The notes under the pieces are model-generated. The model had not been told where the DNA came from and made no database searches. It saw only the letters and a list, made by a program, of their open reading frames with translations. A DNA stretch of 64,000 bases from Antennarius striatus. Its lineage: Eukaryota; Chordata; Actinopteri; Lophiiformes; Antennariidae. How positions within the stretch are numbered: the stretch's first letter is position 1; each line of letters opens with the position of its first letter. The stretch lies in the NCBI RefSeq assembly GCF_040054535.1, contig NC_090796.1, forward strand, positions 9,608,501 to 9,672,500. The letters run 5' to 3'. Positions 13,650 through 27,200 of this stretch are shown here, in pieces. The position numbers and the translations under genes were made by a program.

Positions 13650-15150
13650 CTGGATAAACTGAGAACAGCTGGACTCTCCATTGACAGCATCACAATTTGA
13701 CTGAATATGCATGAAGCTTCTGTATATTGTTTTAACAGATCAACAGCCTCAAAACACCAAATGTTTACTTTATATATGAAAGATAAAAAACATCAGAAAT
13801 GAATAAAAGACTAATTGTTATAGTTTCATGAATCTTGAGTATTTTATCTCTAAGAAAATGTCTTAATGTTACCATTACCAATATTAACATAATATTAGTC
13901 AAACAGCTAGCTCTACATTACAAGAATTGGTCAATGTCTATGCAAAGATGCACAAAAAGCATTAGATTTTAGATTTGTTTGCAAAGCATCATCACTGATC
14001 CTTTTGTTGAAATAATCAAGTTTGACAACATTTCCTCACAACAATAAGACACTCAGTAACTCCATCTCATCAATAAGAAGCAACCTGGGAGCAAGTTTGG
14101 CAGGCTTAGTCAAGCTTCTGTGCCTCCTGCCTGTGACAAAGCTAAACTAAACCAACAACCCGTTGCTGAAGAAGTGCTACTGGAGCTCAACTCTGCCAAA
14201 GGGGGCAATTTAAAAAACATGATAATCACATGTGGTGAAATGTCCCTGGCTCCATAATTAGCAGCGGTGAATGGAGGATATCTGTGATGCTGTTTGGTTT
14301 GGCTGCACTGCAGCATCATAATGGGCTTCTTCATTACCCAGTTCCCAGCTGACAACCAAGCCCTATCAGAAGTAAGAAAGTGAATTTTTTATTTATGCAA
14401 TTTTCAGGCTAAAGGGCTTTTGAGCATAAGCTGCAACCAGAAAATCCTTCTTTTTTTTAGCCACAATCAGATGTGCTATGTCTCCTGTTTGATATTTAGA
14501 GGGCCATTGTTCTATAGCAAAATGTTCCACATAGAGTACTTTTTTATTTTACTTCGTACAGTATACAAAACTGTACAGTGAAATCAAGGTAGAGTGAAAT
14601 AACTGCACTGACTGCAATTTGCTTTTGTTTTTGGACCAACATTGAAAATGACTTCATTAGTTACTACTTCTTTAGAGATTAATAATGTATACCTTCCATT
14701 ATAACAACACAAACATTTACTTCTACCAAGAAAAGCAAAACGCAAAGTGCAATGCTGTGTTCAAGCTACAGTATATACAGTCCATGCAGACACAAGATGA
14801 GACAGGGAAAGCCTAGCTCATTCACTTCACCTGCAAACAGAATTTTATTGCTTGTTGATCACAGGATCAAAGTGGAATAACAGGCAGAACTGGTTTGGTT
14901 TCATATTGTGATGCTCATTCATGTGCTTTGTGTGTGTGCAGAAGAAAGATACTGCACTTAGGCTACTGCATGACACTGCTGTTTTCAAGTACAGGTGGTC
15001 TTGAGTGGATTTCAAGACAATTTTGTGAAAATGTGGGTTAGGGGAGGAGAATGAATAATTATATTTTAGGTTTATCCCATAGAGAGAAGAAGATAGCTTC
15101 TATTAGCAATTTTTATTTTATTTTGTCCATTTTTTAAATTTTTTTTACAA
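13650..15150. other. Intergenic, nothing recognised
   Basis: AT-rich noncoding DNA without supported features. Confidence 0.5.
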
Positions 15151-15159
15151 ATCTTATCA

Positions 15160-15865
15160 TGAAGAAGGGGCAGAGAAGATGGGGCAGAGCAGGATGTACT
15201 ACCTGATGAGGCTGGCCTCCTTCAACATCTGTCCTAAGCTCCTTCTCATGTTCTATCAGTCCGTAGTCTCCAGTGTGCTGTCATACGCCATTGTGTGTTG
15301 GGGTGGGGGGGCCAGGAAAAGAGATATGGACCGTCTGAACAGACTCATCCACAGAGCGGGCTCAGTGGTCGGGCTGAGCCTGGACTCTGTGGAAACAGTT
15401 CTGGAGAGCAGGACCATGTCTAAATTCAGGGCCATCATGAACAACACCAGCCACCCCCTACACACCACCTTCTCCCAGTAGAGAAGCACCTTCAGCGACA
15501 GACTGCTGTCACACAGCGCCTCCACAGAGAGGCTGAGGTCCTCCTTCGTGCCCCGTGTCATCAGGGGGTACAATGACTCTCTCAGGAGGAGCGGGGGGTG
15601 GGGGGTGGGGTCAGCACACCGTTGAATGGATTCAATTTAATTTTATACTGTTTATATCTTAATTTTATACTGTTTATATTTTAGTTATAGTTTAGTATAT
15701 AAGTCCTGTTAGTGCTGCATGTGTCTCTTAGTGTAGTGTATGTCTTGTGGTATGTCCTGTGATGTCAGTGTTTCTTTTTGTCTCCTGGTGTTTATCCAGT
15801 ATTTATTCGGAATGTAATGCCTGAGCAGTGGATATGTACAATTTCCTCTGGGATTAATAAAGTAT
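15160..15865 (+). mobile_element. LINE 3' fragment with TATC/TCTG/TCCG tail
   Basis: The plus strand encodes a LINE reverse-transcriptase C-terminus: YLMRLASFNICPKLLLMFYQ, VLSYAIVCWGG, RDMDRLNRLIHRAGSVVGLS and, after an in-frame stop at 15,479, SDRLLSHSASTERLRSSFVP. It then runs through a 3' untranslated part ending in TTAATAAAGTATCTATCTAT. This family differs from the two other LINEs in the window. The copy is 5'-truncated and contains the stop, so it is dead. The compound tetranucleotide tail continues to about 15,946. Confidence 0.8.
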
Positions 15866-15946
15866 CTATCTATCTGTCTGTCTGTCTGTCCGTCCGTCCG
15901 TCCGTCCGTCCGTCCGTCCGTCCATGTATCTATCTATCCATCTATC
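15864..15946. repeat. Compound TATC/TCTG/TCCG microsatellite
   Basis: Tetranucleotide tail of the preceding LINE. The unit drifts from TATC to TCTG to TCCG and back to TATC. Confidence 0.92.
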
Positions 15947-15949
15947 ATG

Positions 15950-17600
15950 ACACCATGACTTGCTCTACTCAGATCAGATTTCTTCCTTTCTTTTCTTTTC
16001 ATTTCTTTTCTTTTCTTCAACGGATATATCTCTTTGGAACTTGGATAGGTTCACTGAGTGAGTCAGTAACAGGCAGTTTTATTGTCTGGTCTGTTGGACA
16101 TCGTTGATGCAGTCACTTTTCTCATCCACTCTAGAGCATACATTCCAAGACACCCACGTTCATGTTATATGAAGGCCCCTCAGCTACAGCACTTGTGATA
16201 ATGAGACTTCGCTGGTGTCCGCCCAGACAAATCTGCACATGGACCATTTGTTTCACCACTTTCGCCGTTGAACCGCACCAGCTTTTCTCGCCATCTGCCT
16301 TTATGACCCCCCTGTCAACTCATTTGACAAATCGTCTCCAGACCACCTTAAACCTAACACCTCAGCTCCCTCTACAATCTACACTCTCACTTTGACAATT
16401 GTGATCTGGAGACACTCTAACCATGTGCATCGGCCTTGAAACCCTGTCAAGTACTGTCTGGGATCAGGATCCACCAGCTGCTAACCTCCATCATTCAGGT
16501 GTTGTTGTTGTGCTGTTGTAAAACTATGCCACCCTGTGGAAGGATCTAAGATGTGATTTTAATGTTAAGTGATCTCTAGGGGAGAGTTTTACTTTTCTCC
16601 ATCACCATTAGGTAGGTACACCAGGTCAGCTACAACACAGTTGCTTGAGGACCTGTGGGCAGAGTGGACACTTGATGACACTGCAGCTTAGAACGGACTT
16701 CCCTCATCACGACGGTCTGCATACTCACATTACTGTTTTGTTGCATGAGATGCATACTGTATACGTACAGTAATTATCTGAGCTTTGATGTTCACTAGAT
16801 CTGTAAATTATCTATTCTAACTGATTTCATCAGTGAAATTACTGTGTTATTTGGAAACTGTCTTTAGTCCCAACATTTTATCATACTTCAATAATTTATC
16901 TGTTCATGCTCATGCATGTGTTGCTGAGTGTGAATTAACTTGAACTGTAGTCTTCAGATGACAAGTTCTTACCTGAGAGTTTATTTTTCAGGTCAACCTT
17001 TGTTGTTCTGGCATCAAATATGGGTGATTGTTGACCTAAATGAATCTGGTGGGAAATATCTGCGGTTGTTAAAACAGAAGCATATTTAATAATTTAATAA
17101 TACAGTACGAAATTATTTATTTGAGCCGCATGGAGTTTCTATAATACAAACAAATCCTTCAAAGATATGCCATAAATGAACAAGAGATACACAATGACAA
17201 TATGTTATGTGTTATATGTGTTATAATACTATCACCAACTTCAAATAGATAATATTTTGACTTTTCATTATTTAATGAATGTTGTCTTTACTTAATGAGG
17301 CTTTACTTCTTTGTGTGAATGATATTACACAATTTCAGAATGCTGCTCCATAATAAAAGTTTGTTTGCTTAGGGTGATATTTGCCTGACAATATAAAATG
17401 ACATAAACATACAATAAAATCTATTATTTAAACATCTGTGTTTGAACTGAGACACATTATTTTAATAATGTTCCATCAAACATTAACTAGTTTTACTGGT
17501 TGTAGCTGGTATTTATTATGCATATATTATAGATACTCTTTGGGTAATTTCGGACTTTAATCTCCCGTCACAACCACTTTGTAGAACTTCCTGGTTCAGT
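15950..17600. other. Intergenic upstream of adprh, nothing recognised
   Basis: Noncoding. A 77-codon frame at 16,162-16,395 (+) has no recognisable homology. The last 100 bases become GC-rich as they approach the adprh first exon. Confidence 0.45.
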
Positions 17601-17712
17601 AACCCGGATGTTCAGTCGCTCCTAACGGACCCTTCAGTTCGCAGCCGAGGTGTTCGGCCGGTGTGACCGTCTGGTGAGGTGGATCTTCGCAGCGCGGGGC
17701 TACGATGGACCG
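17580..17712 (+). promoter_or_regulatory. GC/CpG-rich promoter and 5' UTR of adprh
   Basis: The sequence shifts abruptly from AT-rich DNA to a short GC- and CpG-rich block. This block contains the 8-base coding part of exon 1 (ATG at 17,705) and a GTGAGG donor. I see no TATA box at the usual distance, so this looks like a CpG-type promoter. The transcription start is inferred, not seen. Confidence 0.5.
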
Positions 17713-20700
17713 GTGAGGCTGGCGGAGGTGTCCGCGGCTAACGCCATGTTTAATTTAACTTCCTCTGAAGCCCACAATCATTAACTTGGTTCTCAAAGAC
17801 GTGATCACGTGTTTGAATGACGTTTATTAATTTATCTTTAAACTCAACTTTAAGTTCGCTAATAAAATGGGAAGTAAATTTGGAGTACGCCTTATTATAA
17901 AGCTCTCAAAATGAATGCTGTTTTGCAAAGTTTGCCTTGAAGGCACAGCTGTTCAAGTGGGAGACATTTCCAAAAATATGACAGCAGAAATAGTAGAAAT
18001 AGAGTCTGACAGACAGGCTTAAACCCAACATGCATGACTTTTTACATCATCACAGATACAGCAACTAATGTATTAAAGGTCACAAACCCCAAAAGCTATC
18101 AGAAATAAAGTATTTTGATAAAACAAGTTTTATTTTTTATTTTTATTTTTATTTTTTAGTAATTTGTGGTGTAATGCAGGGGCTTTCCTACACATGAATG
18201 TGTCTGGGGCCCCGGCCCCCACAACCCAGGTTGGCTTCTTTCATCAGGAGCCTGCTGCATGTATGTGACATGGAGTACAGTACAATTTAAGGCCTGCTGA
18301 GTTGGATTATATGTTGTTGTTGCACCCCAGCGCTGCAGCTGTTGAATATTTGATATTAATATTAATTTTTTTCAACACACATTTGAATGTTTATGTGGTC
18401 TAAAATTCCTAACTAAGTAAAAACCAACTCAAATCCAGACGTTTCTATAAATGTTTAATTTTTCACACTTCACAAAGTAACCTGATCTGATCAATAGTTT
18501 GCTGTGTTCATGAATAACTTCCTGCTTGGCTGGTTTTTAAACTAATGGGTACCACCATGTATTTTTTTAGTAGCACCAGCTACCAGCTAGCTTTTACATA
18601 ATGAAGAACTAAAACAAGTCGACTCAGGTAAAGCCACTCTTTCTTGTCTCCAGACCTGCTACACTGGAGCACTACAAGGCGGCCATGCTGCTCAGTGGTG
18701 CTGGCGACGCTCTGGGATACAGGAACAAGTTGTGGGAATACAACACATCAGGACCAGCTATTCTTGAGGTCAGTGCAGGACCTGGGAAAGAGAAGTCACA
18801 CCACTGCGACGGTGAAAGAGTTTTAGGGGGTACAGTGGGTGAAAATGAGCGACTATACGAGGATTCTTCTTGTCACTTTTACACTTTGTGTATTTCTATC
18901 CTAATGGTTCTCATCCTTCCCGTCCTCCAGGAGCTGAAGGAGCTTGGTGGTCTGAATCAGATCCAGGCGGAGCTCCCCGACTGGCCGGTGAGCGATGACA
19001 CGGTTCTGCATCTGGCGACAGCCGAAGGGCTAGCAACTGGTGAGCTAAAAATACAAGTGACCGAGTGAACCTTGCTCTCTCTGGGTTTCTGTCTTTGCTT
19101 TGCTCATTTCATTTCAAACAAGGAATTGATTGGATTAATCTGATAGTCAGTGTGGCTCTGATGAGACCTCATCAGGACGCACACCACACCCTCCTTTCTC
19201 ATGGGCACTAACTAAAAGGTTAAATCAAATTTTCGGCTGTGCCTTGATTTGTTTCTGTACTATTCCGCAGTGCAAGTAGAAGGAAAATTGTAGAAATTCC
19301 ACTTGACCTTTACCGTGATGAGGTAAACAACCTGCCTTGTTAACCGATCTGTTATTGTCCCCCTGATCATGAATTTGCTGCAGGACATATTCATTGATAT
19401 ATCTGTCTGCTCGCAATAATTTATTGTCTGCTGCACTTCTCACAGAGAACAGGCTAATTTCACCAGTCTTTAAACATACATAGATGATAAAACGTAGTTC
19501 TATCTTATAGTATTTACATTGTTTTACAAATAATATTTCTTTTAGTTCTCCATGGAAGTGAGTGAGTCTGAGGTCCATTCATGTTCTCCCTCATAGGGAA
19601 AGAAGGAGAAGAGCTTTTGCATGATGTGGCTGCTCGATACGTGGAGGGAATGAAAGACATGGAGGGGAGAATGCCAGGGCCATCGAGCATGTTAGGTGAG
19701 ATGAAGTTGACTTTAGAAATCACATAACATTTTTTAGTTCTGGTGGAGACATGACTGTCATTTACCCTTATTAGGGGTCTCCCAGCTGAAGCCTGGAATG
19801 GAAGGGGGCTACAGGGTGCCCTATAATGCTGAGGGGACGGGCTGTGGAGCAGCCATGAGGTCCATGTGCATCGGTCTCCGGTAAGACGTATCCTTATTCA
19901 TTCCAAATTCTGAGTCGTCTCCTTTGCCAGAGCCCTAAAAAGATTTGCTTGTCATTTATTGATTGTTAGTGACCTTTTATTTTCACTGTTTTGACGGACC
20001 GTTGAATTCCTGAGATACAAGATAAATAACGCAAGTTATTTATTTATTTTAATCACGTCATATGTCTGAATGTCAAAAGAGCAAACAGAAGCATTTATGA
20101 AGCTGCTGTGGTTGTATCATATGAAACAGTGAAAAGTTCCTTCATCTACAGTATTACCAATGTGACGTCCAAAGTTACTGTCAGGTCCAGACCTACTCGG
20201 TCTATTTCAGAGACAGTTCTTTTATTGGTTTTAAGGGCTTACAAAAATTCCTTCAGCATTGACTCAAGAAGAAATGGTGGAAGTAATGATTTGCTCCATT
20301 GCTAAAGGACCTTTGTCTTATTTTATCACATAGTCTTCAAAATGTAGTTAAACATTTCAATGAAAGTCCACATTTTACCTCTTAAAGTTGGTTGTTTTAC
20401 ATGTCCGCTGTTTGATTTATGATCTAGAATCCAAAGATACCCATTCATTGGGAAAATATTTGTTTAATTTTCTCTCAGGTAATTGAAGTCAGATTTGATT
20501 GTAGTGGGGAATTCATCCAAGTGTGCTTTTATTAAAAATTAATCAGTTATTCAACAGTAGAGAAAAAAGAAAATTCCAGGCATGGTGTCTCCATCTTAGT
20601 TTAGGTAATCATGTATGATAAAAGGGGTAAAAAGAGTATTTTATCGTTAAAATGAGTAAATCACTAACAAAATATGAATATCTGACACCTGGAAATATAA

Positions 20701-22107
20701 ACAAAAGATTTCTCATAGAAAACTTATGTTAGATCCATAGTAAACACTGATAAGGACTGATGCTTCACCAGGTATCCAAAGCCTGACCAGTTGTTGTCGT
20801 TGGTGACGGTTGCGGTTGAGACCGGCAGGATGACCCATCCTCACCCCACTGGTTTCCTGGGTGCCGTGGCGTCGGCCCTGTTCACCGCGTACGCCACCCA
20901 GCGCAGGCCGATGACGACCTGGGGGCTTGGCCTACTTCAGGAGGCCTTACCAATAGCAAAGGGCTTTGTTAAGGATCAGGGCTTCGCTGTGGAGGAGACG
21001 GAGAGAGACTGGAACTACTTTGCTGAAAAGTGGCAGTGGTATGAGTCACTGAAATTTTGGTGTAAAAACTGAGGATTAGAAGTTAATCTCCCAAGTTTAA
21101 TCAGTGATGCCATGATCTGATTACCACACAGGAGTTTGTACCTCATATTGTAAAAATGACATAATCAAGATTTTAGGGTTTCATTGAATTCCGTTCCATC
21201 TCCTCAGGTACCTGGATTTGAGGGGCATCTCTAATGGAGCGGGGCCTGTGATTTGGCCGTCCGCATACGGCGCAGCTGAGAGAGATGAAGCCTACAAGAG
21301 CTTCAGTCTGGCAGGTTGGGGGGGCCGCAGCGGCCATGATGCCCCTATGATAGCGCTGGATGCCCTGCTGGGGGCAGATTCAGACTGGAAGGAGCTGATG
21401 GAGAGAGGAGCCTTCCATGCAGGTTACAATGTTTGAACAAAGTGTTCCAAACAGAATTCAATTTGGGACTTCTATCCCAAAGCTGTTTCCTCTTGACCTC
21501 TAGTGTTAACATTAGACTCATATTTAGCTGAAACCCAGCTTCCTGGTTTTGATAGATGATTTTATAATTTCAGATCCTTTCACTGTCCTGTTGTTTTATT
21601 TTAAACTGATGTTTTCCTATCTCATCTAGTCAGGGTACCTTTAACTCAAACAAACATATGGACTAATGGTCCTCATTTATCTTTGCGTCAGGGACCGAGT
21701 CAGCTTTGTAGAGGCAGCAAGAACAGAGAGAGACTTCTCTGCAGCTGTCATAGACATTAACAGACTGACATTACATAAATCTTCCAGTCAACCTGACAGA
21801 TGCTTTGATTTGGCCCGAGTGTCCGGTTATCGATATGTGGATATCCAAACCTGTCAGCGCAGTGATGGGTGACTGATGAGAATATTCTATCTAGACATGA
21901 AATGGATTTCTGATTCATTACAGGACTGCTTTCCTTTTCTTCTTCACCTTCTTGCCAGGTGATAGTGACAGCACAGCCGTGATCGCCTGCTGCATCTGGG
22001 GTCTCCTGTATGGCACCCAGGGGGTCCCTACGGGCAACTACTCCAAGCTGGAGTACCGGGACCGGCTGGAGCGCAGTGCTGAGAAACTGTACGCTTTGTC
22101 ACACTGA
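17705..22107 (+). CDS. adprh: ADP-ribosylarginine hydrolase (ADPRH/ARH1)
   Basis: Exons: 17705-17712, 18654-18768, 18931-19039, 19597-19695, 19775-19880, 20772-21038, 21208-21422, 21959-22107. All junctions are GT-AG and in phase, giving 1068 nt and 355 residues. The mammalian protein is about 357. The start is fixed by the tiny first exon, which encodes MDR. The family removes ADP-ribose from arginine side chains in the cytosol and needs Mg2+. Visible landmarks are [14 protein letters not shown] (12-25), the metal-binding SDDT (62-65), [50 protein letters not shown] and the C-terminal AGDSDSTA metal site. All expected acidic catalytic residues are present, so the enzyme should be active. The paralogues ADPRHL1 and ADPRS fit less well. 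The gene converges on atxn2l. A polyadenylation signal lies at 22,395. Confidence 0.95.
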
Positions 22108-22394
22108 GAACGTCGCAACTGCAGACAGAGTCGAGATCTCTCGCTCTTAATATCCTTCACTACTGAAGAAAATAGTTATGATTGATTTAATGACGCTTCA
22201 TGTAACTTCATGTATTTACAGAGCAGATGAACGATTTTACTTTGCAGTCATATCAAAGAAATAATAATCAACATTTAATATGAATGCAATGTTGTAGAAA
22301 AAGAAGGAAATGCGTTTACTGGTTCTAAACATCACAGCTGACGTTTAAATGTGACCTCTAACCTGAAATAACCTGTGACATGAAAATCTTTGTA

Positions 22395-22400
22395 AATAAA
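22395..22400 (+). terminator. Polyadenylation signal of adprh
   Basis: AATAAA 288 bases after the adprh stop, followed by an A-rich stretch. It marks the likely 3' end of the transcript. Confidence 0.6.
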
Positions 22401-22409
22401 AAAAAGTAA

Positions 22410-24260
22410 AGACAGTTTGAACATTTTATTACGTTAAATGAGGAAGAACCTGTGTTCAGTCCCCCATGAAGAACATCGAGCAAATCTCATTCAGTGTGTT
22501 TCTACTAACAGACTGATCCAGCTGAGTTGGGCAGTGACTGGGACGACTCTGAGGCTTCACACTCACCACTGCAATGACAGATAAGACGGTCACTTTGGAC
22601 AAGTCAATACTTTTTTAGTGTTCCTTCTCAATCTTCAGATCTAATCAGTCAGTTTCTCACTCTGCCTCCAAATCTTCATTCAAAGGGGGGGAAGCTCCTG
22701 AACTGAGCTTAAGGGTATGATTTCAATTCATCATTTTAAACAAATTTTTAAGAATTATCATTGACTGTTGATTACTAAGAATGAAATGAGTTGTTTTTTG
22801 AGCTGCATTCTGCTAATATTATGCCGTCACACGTAACAGAAAAATTAAAAAAACTGTTAAACTTTTTGATCATTAGCTTTGAAATTTTGGGTTCAATTAA
22901 AATGTATTTTATGGGTCCAACAGGTGATTTCTAGCAATACAAAATAACTGATTCTTGTGATTATCTAAACCACTACATTTAATCAATCTACTGAGAGCTC
23001 AGATTACTGAAGTGGGCTGATAACGGATGTGGCTGACTTCATGTGCAGTTAAAGGGGTATTCTGTGTGCTTCCTCAGAGTCAGTGTGGTTGACATCCACA
23101 TGATAGCAGTGAGAAGTTATGCAAATACCCATCATCTCATTCATTGGGAAACCTCCATCTGGAGGCTTCACCCCTGTAGAGGAAAGCTTGTTCCATTCCC
23201 CATCTTATGCATAGAAAGAGGACAAATCGGGAATCTGACTACCTCCTTCCTCCAAATATTTGACACTGAAGGGAAGCGGCCACCTGGTGATGCTGAACCC
23301 ACAACTTGTGTTGATCCATCTGCTGTCATGCGTTTGAAGGGAAAGCAGCGTTCCACCAGCCCAGAGAGGAGTGGTTCACATGAAGGACAGCCGCGGTATT
23401 GGAGGCTGGTATAGTCAGGGGTCCCCCTAGTGACCAATTTAAATTTACATGCTGAGCTATACCACAGAATGGAATGAATCCAAGCTAACTACTGTAACTA
23501 GAGTGTGAAAGGAATACAAAAGGTCCCTTGGAGGCAATTACTTTGCGTGGTCAGCCTGACAAATACAAATGCTCAGCCAGCTTCAAATCGTGCCGTTATC
23601 ACCTTAGAGATAAACTGAAAGAAGACAGGAGTTTAACAGTTGCAAAGGAAAAAAAACAAAAATGCTTTGTAGTTGTTGAAAACTTTATTTTTTGGTCATT
23701 TTGTTTTAATACTTTTTTTTGTCTTATACATTTTTAATAATCAGATTTTCCTACAGGAGAGAAGAAGGGGAAAGGGATGGGTTCAACTATGGGATCAAGG
23801 TTTTATTTTAAAAAAAAGATTAAAATATTCCTTCTATTCAAACTCGCCCATTTATGCTGTACTCATTAGAATTCTTGTGATCGGCTTGTGTCATGTACTT
23901 CTCAAAACCCCACAAAGCTATACATCGCTGGAAGATAAAATATCTGCTGTTTCTTATCCATGAGCTTCACCCGTCGGAGAAGCGGTGGACTGGGAGGCTA
24001 CTGCTGCTGTTGTGTCACCTTCATCATTAGTATTAAAAGGTTCTCTGTCTGGGGCTGACACCAGGTCGATATCAATGCAGAACCATAGAAAGAATAAGGT
24101 GCTGTAAGACTATGTCCTCTGCCTCCTCTGCGCGATCCACTCACTTTGTTTTTGAGTCATGTTCAATCTGGCTTTCACATCCAGCAGGCAATGTAGATGT
24201 CGGGATTCGCTCCTTGGAAAAGTTTTAGAGGCAAGGTGGACGAGGTGGGAAAGGTGGGGT
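22410..24260. other. Intergenic gap plus atxn2l 3' UTR
   Basis: The interval lies between the convergent adprh and atxn2l genes. The right part is expected to be atxn2l 3' UTR. A minus-strand AATAAA (plus-strand TTTATT, 23,802-23,807) could end that transcript. Open frames at 23,043-23,437 have no recognisable homology. Confidence 0.45.
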
Positions 24261-27200
24261 TCAGTTTCCAGGTGGATGATAGGAAGCAGGATGCGTTTGT
24301 ACCTGCATTGCTGGGAAAGTATACAAAAACCACCATAAATACCACACTTAGAAAAACCATAATTAACGAGTCTGAACCAAACAAGTGGCATCGTGTTTTC
24401 TACCTTGTGGATGCCCGATGTAAAAGTGTTGGTGTGCTCCTTGCTGAGGTCCATGTTGGGGGTGCTGGGGCACTGAGCCTGGGCCCTGCTGAGGGGGCGG
24501 CTGCAACATCACTAACTGAGGCTGGCCATGGCCCCCTGAGTGGTGGGGGCCCGACATAGCTCCCTGTACGTGGGCCTGCACAAATAAAAACATTTTCAGT
24601 TCAAATTTGTGATTAAATTTTGAGTGAACATGCAGTCTGACACGTGGCACTACTGTGGATCCATACCTGTGCTATCTGTCCCAGGGGGTAAGTTGGTGGA
24701 ATGCCCTGGTGGCCATGGATGCTGTAGCCCTGAATGGGGTAAGAGCCCTGTGGAGATGTGTGTCCTGGTGGCATGTTGGGAGGGGTGGGGGCTGACAGGG
24801 GACCTGAGTGGTACAAAGACTGGGGCTGTGGGCCTGACTGGGCATTCTGAAAAAGATCACAAAATGAAAAAAACATTGACATAATCACGATAACCAACTT
24901 TTCCCACAAAATTTCAGTAGTTGACTCTTATTGTGGTATGTGGCAGCCCTGTTGGGGGTGTCTCACCTGCCCAGGGCTGGGTGCAGCGTGCTGAGGAGGG
25001 GGTTGATTGCCTGTTGGGGTGCTGGAGGGCTGGGGCTGATGGACTGCACCTGAATGGTGGGAGAAGGACTGAGGAGCTGGAGGGAAGAAGAGTTTCAAAG
25101 ATGTTATTTACAGTTTCAATGTCGACATATGGATGAATGCATTTATGTCAACTATTTGTGGTGATACTTGGTTTACTGCAGTATTTTGATCTAGTACCAC
25201 GTACCATAGATGCTCTGCTGTGGTCCCTGAGGTCCATCTCCCTGAGCAGGGAACTGTGGGCCTCCAGGAGCTCCCAGGGCTTGTGGATGAGGGCCCCCAC
25301 CTTGGCCTATCATTCTGGCTCCACCCTGCATCATGGAATACATCGGCTGGAGAGAAGAAGAAAATAAGTCATTTTTCACATTGTTACAAATGTAGAGGAG
25401 AAATACCTGGAAATCCTCTAATCCCTTTATTAATACATTTAATGTTGTGCTGCCGCAAACATTTAACATTGAGTCAAAGGGAGTTTGAGGCCCTACCTGT
25501 CCTGGATAAGGTGTCATGGTCTGAATGACTGGCTGCTGGCCGTACTGCGGGGGGTTATACTGCAGATAGGACTGGGGATAGGGTGACGCGACCAGCGGAG
25601 CTCCGGCAGCTGATGCTGCAGCTTGCAGCATGGGAGGTGCAGAAGTACCGTGGTCAGATCTCTGAGCCACAACTGAGCCTGGAGAAGACAGATTGAAGTT
25701 ATGTTCAAGACATTTACAAATGTAAAAGGTCAACTGCAAATTAAAAGGACAAAAAACAAAACAAAATATATATATATATATAAACCTTTGGTCCTAGGAA
25801 ATTTTCCCTGGCTGATTGTAGACATGGTGTACTGGTACATTGGTGGAGGCTGAAAGACAAATGGTCTACATTAGACAATGTTTCATCAACGTGATCAAAC
25901 TAGATAACTAGAATTTATGATAGATGGATTCTGTTTCATAAACAGTTTTTTGGTTTGTGTACCTGTACAGAGTGGATCTGTGACACATAGGAGAGGAAAG
26001 GAGTGTTGTAGATGGGCCCCTGTCCACCTGGGTGCTGAAGGACCACTGGGCTTGGGGGAGTTGGACGTGGAGGCGTGGGCGCAGTGTTGGGTTTTGTCTG
26101 AAAGTTAACAATTCAACACGAGCTTAAGCTCACAGCATTTTGCCTCAAGGCTTTTGGTTTTATACTGCCAAAAGCAGTATAAATAACAGTGCAAATGTAG
26201 AATACAAATGTGCATGTCTGGGAATTGGCAAGAAGTTATTTTACTTACCATTGGCATTTGAGGTTTGATGGGGTTGAACTCTTTAGCATTTGGGTTTAAA
26301 GTAGATTTTTTTACTTGGCTAGAGGATTTAGAAAAAGGAGAATAAGACAATTAGCAAAATGAATCAAACTGAAATACTTCTCAAACTCAACCTTTGATTT
26401 TGAAACTCACTCTGCCACGCCCTCTGTACGCTCTGCTGCCTCGGACCTAACCTCCTCACTTCCCAGGGCCCTGGACGGCTGGGAGGCTGCAGGCGAATGT
26501 CTGTCTGCAATGGATGCTGTGGCGGTAGCTGTGGGGGCGCCATGTGTAGCTGCGGTATCCTTGGTGGTATCCTCAGCTGGACTCGGGGAAGGCTGAGGCT
26601 GGGGCTGAGAAGGACTGGGAGCTGGAGTCTGAGGTTTGGGCTCTGCAGCAGGGTGAACGTCTGATGGTGAGGACTTGGCTGCACTGGGTTGGGTGCTTTC
26701 GCCAATGGCAGGAGGGGTGGCTGCAGCTGGGGAGCTTGGAGAGCTGGAGCTGCCCCCACTTGCCTGGAGCTGGAAAAAAAAAGAATATGATCAATTTGAC
26801 AGGAAACCAGTCATCAAAGATGGAAATTTTGTAGATTATGTAATTTTATGGCATCTAAATTTGTCCATTTTGCTTTAGATCTGAACTTCTACAGAAATTT
26901 TAATCAAATAAAGAAAATAAAGACAAGCATGAACTTAAAACTTTTAAAGTCACAAAGTAGAATAAGTTGTGCTATTACTCTTACAATTAAGTCCTTACTT
27001 GATTTTTTTTTATAAATGGTAAAAAGTAAAGATACCTTCTGTAGCATAGTGTTCTGACTGATCTTCATGGAAACAAGTAAACCAGAGAAAAGGTTCTGTG
27101 GACTATGATAATAGTCACAAGAAAGTGACTCTTTTAGGAAGTCAATAAGCACCAGTGGCGCCTTGGGTCACTGCCTCTTGATTTGTCACAGACATTAGAG

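Noticed and set aside
23043-23437. Overlapping open frames on both strands between adprh and atxn2l
   Set aside because: They have no recognisable homology and could be a degenerate repeat. The evidence is not enough to call a gene.
24197-24559. Plus-strand frames over the atxn2l 3' exons
   Set aside because: These are antisense shadows of low-complexity Pro/Gln-rich atxn2l coding sequence.
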